A stretch of 64,000 bases of DNA from Bryoerythrophyllum caledonicum (taxonomy: Eukaryota; Streptophyta; Bryopsida; Pottiales; Pottiaceae). Position 1 is the first letter of the stretch, and each line of letters starts with the position of its first letter. Positions 12,189 through 21,997 of the stretch are shown here, piece by piece. The stretch lies in NCBI GenBank assembly GCA_963971425.1, contig OZ020517.1, forward strand, positions 11,534,501 through 11,598,500, in the 5' to 3' direction. A program made the translations under genes and the position numbers. The notes beneath the pieces were generated by a model that worked only from the letters and a program-made list of their open reading frames with translations, made no database searches and had not been told where the DNA came from.

Positions 12189-15100
12189 CTAACCGTTCTC
12201 GGCTTTGTCGTAAGCGTTGGACTTGTGTTTAGGGGAAAACACAAACCCTTCTGGAGGTGGGCCCAGCAACATTTCTGTCAACCGAACCTGCAAAAACATT
12301 AAAAAAAACATCATCTACTTGTTTCGTGCTAATCAGGAAACATTCACAAATCTTGCAAGGAATCAGCTTCTATCATGGAGTTTCAATAACATACTCCCTC
12401 TTTCTGTAAAGAAAATCCTTTAATTAAGTCAATGAAAGAGCTTCGTGGTCTCTAAACTCAAGTTACAACCACCTTTGAGAAGGAAGAAGCAGAGCTCATG
12501 TTGTAACCATGAATCTTAGCCGCCTTTCGCCTCTTGGATAAAGGCGAGTATAGAAATTGAGAGCTATTTAGGGTTGACTTTCATGATTAAAAAATAAGAA
12601 AAGAGATCAAGATTCATGGTATCTTTGCCTCACTTTACAAATAACTGTAATGGTTCAAAGAAAACTCACCCAGTCAGCTCCGCTGTCTGATGCCATGAGA
12701 GTTTCCAGGTCGTTCCGCCCATAATAGTTTGGGGGTCGCCAATTGAGCTTTTGGGGAATCACCTCTAGTAGACCAACAGGGATGTACCGGTGCGAATAAC
12801 TCAACCATTCCAGAAGAAAATGTCTGGTCGTCTCCACCCCTGATTGTCCAAGCAGATTAAAACTGAATCCCACAAGGAAAAACTAAAATTTCCAGCACAC
12901 TACGTAGAATGTCTGAAACTACCATAATCGCCATCAGGAAAAGATAATGGTTACTTCTAATCTAGTCACCAATTTAGTATCTCAACAGTCGTATTGACCT
13001 TGAACCCCTGTTCAAATTGCATTCTTTATCTATTAGAATTGTTCGCCTCTAAAAATAATCAGTAAGAAGTAGACATCAAGAATTGAAGCATTATTCATAG
13101 CCAACAAAAGGTTCACCAAACAAACGTCGATGAGTTTGTGTCCGGTTGTATTGTTCTTTTTCCAATCGGTGTCATGAATTTTGATGATCAATTGTAGACT
13201 TGGCGAGGGCAGAACGTACCTTTAGTATCAGAGCCCCAGTGTATCAAGCCAAATCTTACATAATCACGTAGAATATTCAGCCTTTCTTCAGCAGTAATAT
13301 CCCAGTGTCTTTGCTCCTTGATTTCGGTAAACAACCAAGGCTGTAAGCACAGCAGAAATTCATGTTAGTGCTCGCACTCAAGCGTTTTGACCTCTTTTCT
13401 CATTCGTAAACCAGCCCTACATAGCTCTAACTTTCTATAATCAGCTCAAAGAAGAGAAAGGCGGCTAAGATTCATGGAACAACATGACATCTCCTTCCTT
13501 CTCAAAGGCGGCTGAAAACTACCTCTAACTTGAGTTTATAAACCACCCAGCTCCTCCACACTTATTAAGTGTTTTAGTTGAGAGACCACCACTGATCTAA
13601 TCGAGAAGAAATAGTAGCATTATAAATCAAAAGAAGGGTATCTTAGTGAGACCTTGGGTGACATTGCAAATTCCTCACCTTAATCAAGGCGCCACGAGCA
13701 ATCATACAGGTTGCAAGCTTGGATCCTGAAGACTCGAGGTGCTGGTTGTAATCAGTGTAAGAGAAGACGTCTCCGTTTCCTATGAGTTGTACGTCAGTAG
13801 GGCCATTTGACACGCACTGGTCAATGTAGTCCCAGTCCGCCAGTTTGCTGTAGCGCTGTTGGCGCGTCCTGCCATGAATTGTCACCGCCGTCGCTCCCCA
13901 AGGTCCAAAACCTGGAAGCAAGGAATGCGCAACATTTCTACCTTCAAAGAACCCCATTCGCACCTGAAGCAAAGCCAAAACCATCAGGAGTATGCATAAT
14001 AACCAAATTGTGCGAATAGATTTCAATTTGGCACCTTACTCAAACCTTAAGTGACCTCACAACTCCGGCAAACATCAACAGGAAAGCAGTTACAAGATAG
14101 AAAAGGGTCTTACTTTGAGCGTTAGAGGCGTGTCAATTGCAGCAGCAGTGGCCCTCACAATTTCTTGTAGCCTTTGGGGCTTGGTGAGCAAAGAGGAGCC
14201 CCCGCCCTTGTTCACCACAACGTCAATAGGGCATCCCAAGTTCAGGTCAACGAAGTCAATGGTGCATTCGCGCTCTATCAGCTCCGCCGCTCGAGATACA
14301 GGGTCAGCATAGGACCCGCAAATCTGGACTCCAAAGATGTCTTCCTCCTCATGCCGCCTCAAGAGTGCCCACTCTGAAGCTTGCCCCTAAATTTCATCAA
14401 AGAAAAGGTCAAGGAATGAAGTTTTAATAAGCCTACCGCGAAGAGAAAGTTTGTTGTTAATGCACCAAGAATTTCAAGAAGATACTCCTCTTTTGATTTA
14501 CAACACTACGCTTTCCTCACTCTTATTAGCTGTTACATCAAAGGAAGAGCTTGGTGGTCTCTAAACTTAGGTTAAAACTAGTTTTAGTCGCCTTTAAGAG
14601 CGAAGAAGGAGAGGTCATGTTGTACCATGGATCTTAGCCAGCATTTTGCTCTTTGAGCTGATTATAACTATTTAGAGCTATATTCTTATTTTAACTAAAA
14701 AGAGGTCAAAACTCATTGCATCTTTGCCTCGCTTTACAAATAATCTAATGCCAATGCAGAAATCCAAAAAAGGGAAAATGGCTAAATATGATGGTCATCA
14801 AGTGTCAAGAATATGCATGGTGTTTCCCAAGAGAAAGGTGCTGCACAGAAACCACAAACCTGGAGTAAATTGGTGCACATAGCCATTTCTCCACACGTGA
14901 TGTCCGCGCCAAGTCGCTTGCAAACTCGTCGAAACGGCAGGTTCCCCACCGTTGTCAGAGGAGCCAAGTAGAGTTTCCCTCGGAAATCAACTAGTTTCTT
15001 CTCTCGCAACGGTTCTTTCACCTCATCGTTGGTGTATTGTAAGTCTTCATCGTCTGCATTGATAGCCTCAGGCGGAGCGTCCTGGACAGCCTCCCCTGCA

Positions 15101-18100
15101 TCTACAGTGATTCGAACCTTCTTATGAGGAGGGTACACCTCCGTAGGCCCTGATGGCAAGAGGCCTTCGATTCCAGTGATGGTTCCTTCATTGTTTCCTG
15201 GAAGCTCAGTCGAACCATTTTTGGTTTCTAAGGTTGCTATCACTTCCGCATCCTTTGGAGATGTTTCATCACGTTCCACTTTTGTTGCAGTGTCATTAGG
15301 TACCCCGTCCTCTCGTTTCTCTCCAGCAGACGGCTTCCTAACCACCTTCCGAGCCTTTCCCTGCGAATCAGTAATCAGTACCCGCAACATATACAAGAGA
15401 AGGATGGCCTTCATTGCTATAATACTACGAATTTTACAGTTCATTCACATGTAATGAGAAAAACAGAACCCAGGAACTATATCCTGAAAGTAGAGAGTCC
15501 TTTCTGAACTCAAAATTTGTATTACCAAATCAAGTGTGATTACAAAAAAGTGGATTAATCATGTACCTTACCCTTCTTGGTCCAGAGACAAACTCTATTT
15601 TATGACAAGGACTCTAGCAAATTTTATGATTAGGAAGAAGTTGGACTTGATTGAGTTCTCTTTGTAAGGTCACCCAAAGTCCCAAAATGATACCCCTCTT
15701 TTGATTTATAGATCTACTCTTTGGTCGCTCTAAATGGTTATTGGTCAGTAAAAGAGCTTGGCGGCCTCTAAACTCAAGTTAAAACTAGTTTTGACCGCTT
15801 TTGAAAAGGAAGAAGGAGAGGTCACGTTGTACCACGAATATAGGCCGCCTCTTTCCTTTTTAAGCTGAGTTTCTAGAGCTATTTAGAGGTAATTTTAATA
15901 ATTAAAAAAGGGGGAAGAGGTCAAAACTCATGGTATAGCTAAATAAATGACTAATCCCTCTGAAATTCCTCAATACATTGACCGCAACAGCAGCATAGTG
16001 AAGTCACATTCGTACCATGAGTCCAAGTTTTTCCAATTGGGCGTCGGCTCTTGGAAATGTCACCGCATTTTTCCATAACAACTTCTGAAAACTCTTGTTC
16101 AAACTGTTCAGCTCCCGGATGCTGGAGATGTGGTTCTTCCCATCGTAGTTTCCATCCTTCAAAACGTCGGCTACTACTTCCGCCCCTTTCACCTCAGGGT
16201 GAGAACCAGCATAACGGCACGCAAAACCGTAGGGACACACAGTAGTTACATCCGAAAAGGGGCACACGCCTTCCAAATCCTTAGGTTTCTGCACAAGTTG
16301 CAAGCCAAACAGTAAAAAACTGCTTAACGTTTACCCTTCTATTGATTTGTTATACTGCTATTTTATAACTCTAAATAGATGTAAGATCAATAGAGGATCT
16401 TATCCTTCAATTAAGTTTGCATGAGTTTGCATGAGTTTGCCTGATGAATAGTAGCCACCTCTCCTTTGAGCTGATTTTATATTAACTGGGAACTATTTAG
16501 AGCCCATTTTAAAATTTGAAAAAGAGAGGGTGGCTTCCTGAAACTTTGGATGACTTTCCAAATAACGTCATCATTGAACGTCAAAATGAACTTACTTGTT
16601 CCATAAACGCTTTCAAGTCGTGATTGAAGCGGCAGGAAGCCCCGAATTTGCATGATTTCATGTCGCCAGTTTTCGCCACCGCTCCACAAATGTTCTCCGG
16701 TGATTTGTTGGACCTTGCCTGAATTTCAAAAACCCCGTCCACCAACATTCAGACAAGTCCAAATATGAACCACAATTTCCAAAACATTAAAGTCTTACCA
16801 GGAGAGGAAAGAGAGGTTAGAAATTTGCAAAACCAGTTCAAAGGGCACTAAACCTAGTTCAATGCTATGTTTGAAACATTAATGCTCCCCAAGCCAAGAG
16901 AAACCACTACACTATTCACATGACAAACTATAAATATTAGGCCAAAAGAGAGGTTAGAATCACAGGATTGATACACTCCAATGTGAGACCAGAAAGAGAG
17001 GTTAGAGATACAGGATTGACACACTACAATATGAGCTCAAAAAGCGACCAAAAAGGGAGGTTAGGGACACAGGTTCAATATGAGGCCAAAAAGAGAGGTT
17101 AGATGCCCTATAGGGAGGCTAACTTTATGAATAAGAAGATGAGATGAGGCTGCGCACCTCTTGTCGTTCTCGTTTCAGTTGACGCTTTGATTTCCTCTCG
17201 CCTGAGGCCTTGGCAGCAACTATGGAAGTAGCCATCACACGAGGGGCCGTGTTAAATATCACATACTCTCGTTTGACTGGCGCCCGGGCCTTGGCTATGA
17301 GCTCCTCCGCTGATGGATAATTCTCCTCACTTGCAACCGGGGCTGCAACAAAAACCATGCCAAATTACTCACGGTGTAAACAGATTCCAGACAGAACAGT
17401 AGAGCTGTTTGTAAAGCCCCCCAAAGTTTCAATAAGATACCCTCTTAATGGCTATCTGATCAATGGAAGAGCTTGGTGCTCTCTCAACTAAAATCCCGTA
17501 ATCAAGTATGAAAAAGCTCGGTGGTCTCTAAACTTAGGTTAAAACTAGTCCTAGCCGCCTTTGAGAAGGAACAAGAGGTCACGTTGTACCATGAATTGAT
17601 TGTAGAAATAAAGAGCTAGTAAGCCGATTTTCATGACTAAAAATGAAAGTAAAGGTCAAAATTCTTGGTATATTTGCCTCACTTTACAAATAACTTCATT
17701 ACATACATAAAGATAAAATGATCCAGATTATAACAATGAAGGAGGGCTACAAAGAGGTTTGAAGGACGCGTTGTCTTAAGTTTCTAGCCATTTGGCAGGT
17801 TTCTAAAGCGACATCCAACCTCCAACGTAACACTTCAAACTAGATTTCTGTCTCCAGCATTCAAACAAACTATATAGATATTCAACAAATTCATCGTGTA
17901 ATGTACGAATTCCATGCATAAAGTTTAATAATCAAGAAGAAGCTCCAAAGGATGCATTTCCTGAAGTTTCCAACCGTTTGCCAAACCCTAAACCCTAAAC
18001 GTTTGAGAAAACGTGCACTGAGAGAGAGAGAGAGAGAGGAAAGGCTCAATTCAAAGAGTCGAGTCAAAAAACCAGCAAGGTTTCCAGGAAGGATTTTCTG

Positions 18101-18369
18101 CAGTTTCCAACCCTAAAACTCATTCAGGGAGAGAAAAAGGCTCAATTCAAAGATAGGAGGACTGGCTGGGAGAGGAAACAGCAGCAACACGCACCAGTGC
18201 CAACGCCGTCCGCCACACCAGCTCCACTTCCATTCTCCGAGTCCGCCACGGCTTGTGAGGTTGTCGCAGTGGCTGCCTCCTCGGCGGCGACCTCGGCAGC
18301 CATTCCGGGCGCGCTCTCGAGCATTAACTCGCCGGCGCCGGCCGCGAGGTCGTTGCCGACGTCCTCCAT
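12189..18369 (-). CDS. DUS3: tRNA-dihydrouridine(47) synthase [NAD(P)+], DUS3 type, ten exons
   Basis: Exons in transcript order are 18369-18195, 17342-17158, 16718-16596, 16288-16016, 15360-14860, 14386-14114, 13963-13679, 13340-13220, 12839-12670 and 12287-12189. All have GT-AG introns and consistent phase, giving 734 codons plus TAG. The enzyme family uses FMN and NAD(P)H to reduce uridine 47 in the tRNA variable loop. Two CCCH zinc fingers characteristic of DUS3 are present: C131-x11-C143-x5-C149-x3-H153 and C170-x8-C179-x5-C185-x5-H191. The TIM-barrel synthase domain starts around residue 355 ([17 protein letters not shown]). The catalytic Cys of NLGCP is about residue 471, followed by [19 protein letters not shown] and the FMN-region LIGNGDV. 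The helical C-terminal domain follows and ends [13 protein letters not shown]. Length fits yeast and human DUS3 (about 650-670 aa) with a longer N-terminus. The start ATG at 18369 is the only one giving a frame through exon 2. Several introns carry MITE copies. Confidence 0.95.
12401..12642 (+). repeat. Intron/3'-flank MITE family copy (TTTGTAAAG ends), DUS3 intron 9
   Basis: It contains GGTCTCTAAACTCAAGTTA, AACCATGAATCTTAGCCGCC and ends TTTGCCTCACTTTACAAA, the reverse complement of the family's start. No coding capacity. Confidence 0.7.
13380..13665 (-). repeat. Intron MITE family copy, reversed, DUS3 intron 7
   Basis: The reverse complement matches the copies at 14.5 and 15.7 kb, including ATACCCTTCTTTTGATTTAT at the 5' end and CCATGAATCTTAGCCGCC in the middle. 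It abuts exon 7 (13679) within about 15 bases. Confidence 0.65.
14450..14740 (+). repeat. Intron MITE family copy, DUS3 intron 5
   Basis: It contains ATACTCCTCTTTTGATTTAC, GAGCTTGGTGGTCTCTAAAC, GAGGTCATGTTGTACCATGG and ends CTCGCTTTACAAA. Confidence 0.7.
15661..15940 (+). repeat. Intron MITE family copy, DUS3 intron 4
   Basis: It starts TTTGTAAGGTCACCCAAAGT and contains GAGCTTGGCGGCCTCTAAAC and GAGGTCACGTTGTACCACG. It stops at CATGGTAT, before the terminal repeat. A much more decayed relative lies at 16320-16540 in intron 3. Confidence 0.7.
16925..17105 (+). repeat. Tandem repeat (~50-60 bp unit, about four units) in DUS3 intron 2
   Basis: GAGAGGTTAGA, ACAGGATTGA-ACACT and AATATGAG-CCAAAAAG recur in the same order; units differ by small indels. 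It is confined to the intron. Confidence 0.7.
17408..17690 (+). repeat. Intron MITE family copy with both ends, DUS3 intron 1
   Basis: Start TTTGTAAAG (17408) and end CTTTACAAA (17690) are inverted repeats, and the inner GATACC/GGTATA pair extends them. The 283-bp body holds GGTCTCTAAACTTAGGTTA and GAGGTCACGTTGTACCATG. Target duplication is not clear. This is the copy used to define the family ends. Confidence 0.75.
17983..18037. repeat. Telo-box (CCCTAAA)2 and GA microsatellite in DUS3 intron 1
   Basis: AAACCCTAAACCCTAAAC lies at 17983-18000 and a (GA)n run at about 18019-18037. On the transcribed strand these read TTTAGGG repeats and (TC)n. Both types occur near plant promoters and in first introns; any regulatory role is inference. 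Confidence 0.6.
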
Positions 18370-18431
18370 CGCTGCTGCAGCTTCGGCGACTCAATGCAGT
18401 GGACGCGAGCACCTCAGCTTCACCTCAACTT

Positions 18432-18580
18432 CCCCACGGTCTTAGGATGAGTAACACGGTCTTAGGGGAATATCACGGTATTAGGGGACGTAGCACGGTC
18501 TTAGGGGAAGTATCACGGTATTAGGGGAGATAGCACGGGCTTAGGGTAAATAGCACGGTCTTAGGAAGCTCACCGCGGTC
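18432..18580 (+). repeat. ~20-bp tandem repeat just upstream of DUS3
   Basis: The words CACGGTCTTAGGGGAA and ATCACGGTATTAGGGG alternate for about seven units, 65-210 bases upstream of the DUS3 start codon. Decayed relatives (GCGGTCTTA, TGGTCTTGGGAGG) continue to about 18680. The array therefore sits in the 5' leader or promoter. Confidence 0.75.
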
Positions 18581-18784
18581 TTACGAGAGATTTTCGAAGC
18601 TTTGTCGCGGTCTTAGAAGGCTTTCTGTGGTCTTGGGAGGCTTTCTACTACAATTCAGTCTTGGGAGCTTTCTACTACAATTCAGTTTTTCTTCACAACA
18701 AGTTTTTTCTTTTTTATAAATTTTTTTTATATTTTTATTTTTATTTTTAAATTGTTTTCTTTTTTAAATTAAAAAAACTTATGG

Positions 18785-18945
18785 GGGCACACAAGTTTGC
18801 TTTCTTGGCAACTTGTGGCCAAATGCCGTCAAGTGAGAGAGGATTTTATTGCAAGGTTATGAATCCGCGGAGACTTGGACCTGTAACCACATGGCATTGG
18901 GTATCTCATCCTATTGCCCGGGTAGTTTAGGGTCATCTCCGACCA
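18785..18945 (-). repeat. Possible tRNA-type SINE (weak)
   Basis: On the minus strand TAGGATGAGAT (box A-like) is followed about 32 bases later by GGTCCAAGTCTCC (box B-like). The boxes are imperfect and no second copy is in the window. Confidence 0.25.
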
Positions 18946-18990
18946 ACTACACAACAAGTTTCATTACATGATGGAGCTGGATGATCCATT

Positions 18991-19270
18991 TTAGCCCTCT
19001 AACGCCTACGTGGACCATGAGAGCCGGGGAGAATCTACCACTGTAATAGGTTAGGTTGTACATTTTAGCATGACTCCATTTCATGGAAATCACTGTAGTT
19101 TGTTGATGCTTGCATGGATTGGAGATTGAAGAGATCCGTTGGAAAGCTAACAAGGAGCTCAAAATGCATTCAGAGGAGGTGAGAGGCAATGGCTAAATTG
19201 TGGAAAGAGTTAGAAGAGCAAAAGCACCAAAGAAGACTTTGTGAGGGCCTTGTAGGCGTTCAAGGGTTAA
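18991..19270. mobile_element. piggyBac-like MITE (TTAG/TTAA flanks)
   Basis: The ends are TTAG-CCCTCTAACGCCTACG at 18991 and GTAGGCGTTCAAGGG-TTAA at 19270, an imperfect inverted pair in the CCC...GGG style of the other TTAA elements. The body has a distant match to the 32.7 and 59.1 kb family (ATCACTGTAGTTTGTTGATG, GATTGGAGAT). 280 bp, no ORF. Confidence 0.65.
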
Positions 19271-21550
19271 TCTTGTATATTGAAGATCATCTTTCACCTA
19301 AACTAGAAAACAATAAAAAGTGGTGGAGCAAAGAGAAAGGTGGTGATTTGATGAAGAGTGAGAGTTGAATGCAAGCGTATGGACATGGAGGAGTCAAGTG
19401 TTTGTTGAAAATAGTGATTGCCTTATGGTGAAATCTCAATATTCATCTAGGAAATGATGTCTCCTATTACGTGCACTCCGTGGCTTATGTTCCATATACA
19501 CAAGCATTGGCATCCCTGCCATAATGAGTACATTTTTGTTGTGATTGAAGCACCCGACCCAATGTCTACAAATACGCTTTGAAGTTTGCTTGAAAAGGCA
19601 CAATAAGGTAATTGCGTTGGTATGCTATGAGAAGGAAGGCATACTATATAGGATGGCACTTCTAATAGACATCGAGATCACCGAGTGGATGCAATGTAAA
19701 ATTGATTTGTCTTGGTTGACAAATGCCCTATGTATAAAGTTATGTGAGTTTTAGGGTTAATTGTGCTCCTTTTCTCATGTATTTTTCATAATGTGTTGTA
19801 CGAGCTGCACAAGTACTATGCTTCCAAGTTCCAATTGGGTATTAACTTATATTCAGGTCAGTGTTTATATTATGTAGTATGTAAAATTTCATTTTGATAG
19901 AGAATTATTGGAACATTGCATGGCCAGACTTGGCTTCCTGTTTCTAAAAGAGAGCATATTATTTTGGTAATCTAAGTGATCCATTCAATTAAAATGTCCA
20001 GTGATTGATTCCACATGTTATCCCAAACTAAAATACAAGCCCATAAACATGGCACATTCTTTTACCAACACCCAAAAGAAATCACCTTAGAGAATGTGCA
20101 AGAGCCCTAGATGAATAAAATGTGACCACTGTGAACTGTAATTGTGTTGTATTCCTAGCTTCTCCATGAGTTCTATAACTCCAAATCATGATCTGATTTT
20201 AGCAAAGTGTTCATGCAATGTGTGCGCAAATATGAACTTCACATTTCACAACCTAGTCCCTCATGGATGTCATGTAAATTGGGTTTTAACACCTCCACAG
20301 TCCAATTTTGGGTCATGTGGGCACTAAAGGGTTAAGCAAGATCACTCTTGATCTACTCACATGTAACTGCAGGAAGTGTAATCGTATAGATCATGGATTC
20401 ATGACAATGACTTCATCTTGTTTGGAGGTGAAAATTAATACAACAAGCATCTGGTGCAAATTAACCCAACTTGCAGATCTCTAGATTCAATAAATTTACC
20501 CGTGTATGTTAACCTGTGTTGATATACAAAACTCAACATACTTGGCTCGCTATTCAATGGAGCTCTAAAGGGTGTATTAAATATATTGGCCATAATTTTC
20601 ACATAATTACGATTTAAGCTTTCTCTCTTGATAGGACGAATCCATGTAAAAATATTTTCCTCTAACTGACATGTACATAATCCAGCATGATCTGATGCAT
20701 GGTCCACACGATACTGCAAGTTTAGATGACATAAGAAGACTTAGTCGAGTGTTTCAATTGCACTCTTAATTTGAGCATAGAAAGTTTTGAGCAAAAGTGT
20801 TGATGGTCACCACCACTACAACAATTAGAGCCATTGCCTATCACTTTTAACTAGCAGAGAACCTACACTGATTGGTTTACAAATGCAATAACTTTGAATT
20901 ACTTAAAATAGGTCAACATCTCTACCCAACGCATTTTAGAAACCTACACTCTTGCTAAAAGTATGGCATTCAATCATATGTCAAGAGTCCATTACTGTGA
21001 GTAGATACCTGGGATATGGATGACACTATTAGCCAAACGTCCTCGAAGGAGTGGAGATTGGTACATGCTTCATTAAAATATTTGGTAAAAATTTGATGTG
21101 ATAACAACCCCTAACAAATCCCTTGATAACTTCTCCTCCAAAAATGCTTCAAAGTTGCTCATTGTAGTACAAAGAGTGAGAGAGAAAAATTCATTATTTT
21201 CATCTCGGACCGTAAGATCTTAATCTATACTTATGAACCTCCATATTCACAAATTCTTGTTGAAGTCTTTGACAACACAAATTGAAAGATTTTAGTGTTT
21301 GAAATATAGAAAGAAGTTTTTTTTTCTTTCCTTCCATTCAAGGATCGACAAACTTTCACTACACTTGGTGTTGAATGTTTGCATAACAAAATTTCTGAAT
21401 TTAATACCATAATGATTTCGGTGATGTCAGTTCTTTGTACACCAATATTTAGAGGTATTGGAGAAACAAAGAATTCACTAGTACATTCCTTCTCAAAACA
21501 GCCAAAAACCAAGACTTCCCCACGCTCTAAGGGATATTGACGCAGTCTTA
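19271..21550. other. Intergenic, mostly unassigned
   Basis: No gene is supported. Positions 19440-19535 share about 90 diverged bases with 34745-34855 (ACGTGCACTCCGTGGCTT, GCATCCCTGCCAT). At 20310-20335 GGGCACTAAAGGG-TTAA looks like one end of a TTAA-type element and is the reverse of the end at 5474. The rest is AT-rich. Confidence 0.4.
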
Positions 21551-21720
21551 AGAAGAAGAAGAACACCAGACCCCTATGGGTTGGCGTGAATATAGTGTCC
21601 GTTCGACCTACCCTTGATGATATGCCCACAGGACATAACAACAGTGGTATAGGACTACTAACCCCTCTCAGGGTGGACACTGTAAAACATAAACCAAGAA
21701 CCAGTACACTGTAAAGTGAT
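21551..21720 (-). repeat. LINE 3' UTR terminal segment ('R' tail) with (TTC)n end
   Basis: In plus-strand view: AGAAGAAGAAGAAC, then GGCGTGAATATAGTGTCC, CCACAGGACAT and a CCTCTCAGGGTGGACAC block. The same ordered blocks are at 40681-40830, 41651-41785, 46430-47130 (split by an insertion), 56781-56930 and 61364-61500. Next to LINE coding remnants it lies on the 3' side in the correct orientation, so it is taken as the LINE tail. Confidence 0.75.
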
Positions 21721-21739
21721 TGTTCAGTTGTACAGAAGT

Positions 21740-21987
21740 AGAAGGTTGGTTTCATTGGTCGTCACATTGTTGACATTGCCAGGTTGTTTGGAAAAATACA
21801 TGGTTGTGTTGTAGCGGTGGTCTGGGTTCGATTCCCGTTGTTCTCGTTTGAGCATCGTTACGTTCATTCGGCGCTATCGAGCTAGAGGAACAGGAAATTT
21901 CAACACCTTGGGCCCCTATATTGTGATAAGGTTACTATTATAAATAAAGGTGGTTATATTTCATTACTTTTTTTTTTTTTTTTTTGA
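21740..21987 (+). repeat. Decayed tRNA-like segment with T run in the LINE 3' UTR
   Basis: Plus strand has GGGTTCGATTCCCG, a perfect T-arm/box B sequence, only a few bases after TGTTGTAGCGGTGG (box A-like). The spacing is too short for a tRNA, so about 25-30 bases are missing. It ends in a run of about 20 T at 21967-21986. It could be a truncated SINE on the plus strand, or the run could be a poly(A) stretch belonging to the LINE. Confidence 0.35.
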
Positions 21988-21997
21988 ATAGTTGGGT

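Noticed and set aside
21800-21850. Possible tRNA gene (perfect T-arm GGGTTCGATTCCCG)
   Set aside because: Box A and box B are only a few bases apart and no acceptor stem or anticodon arm can be drawn; treated as a decayed tRNA-like repeat.
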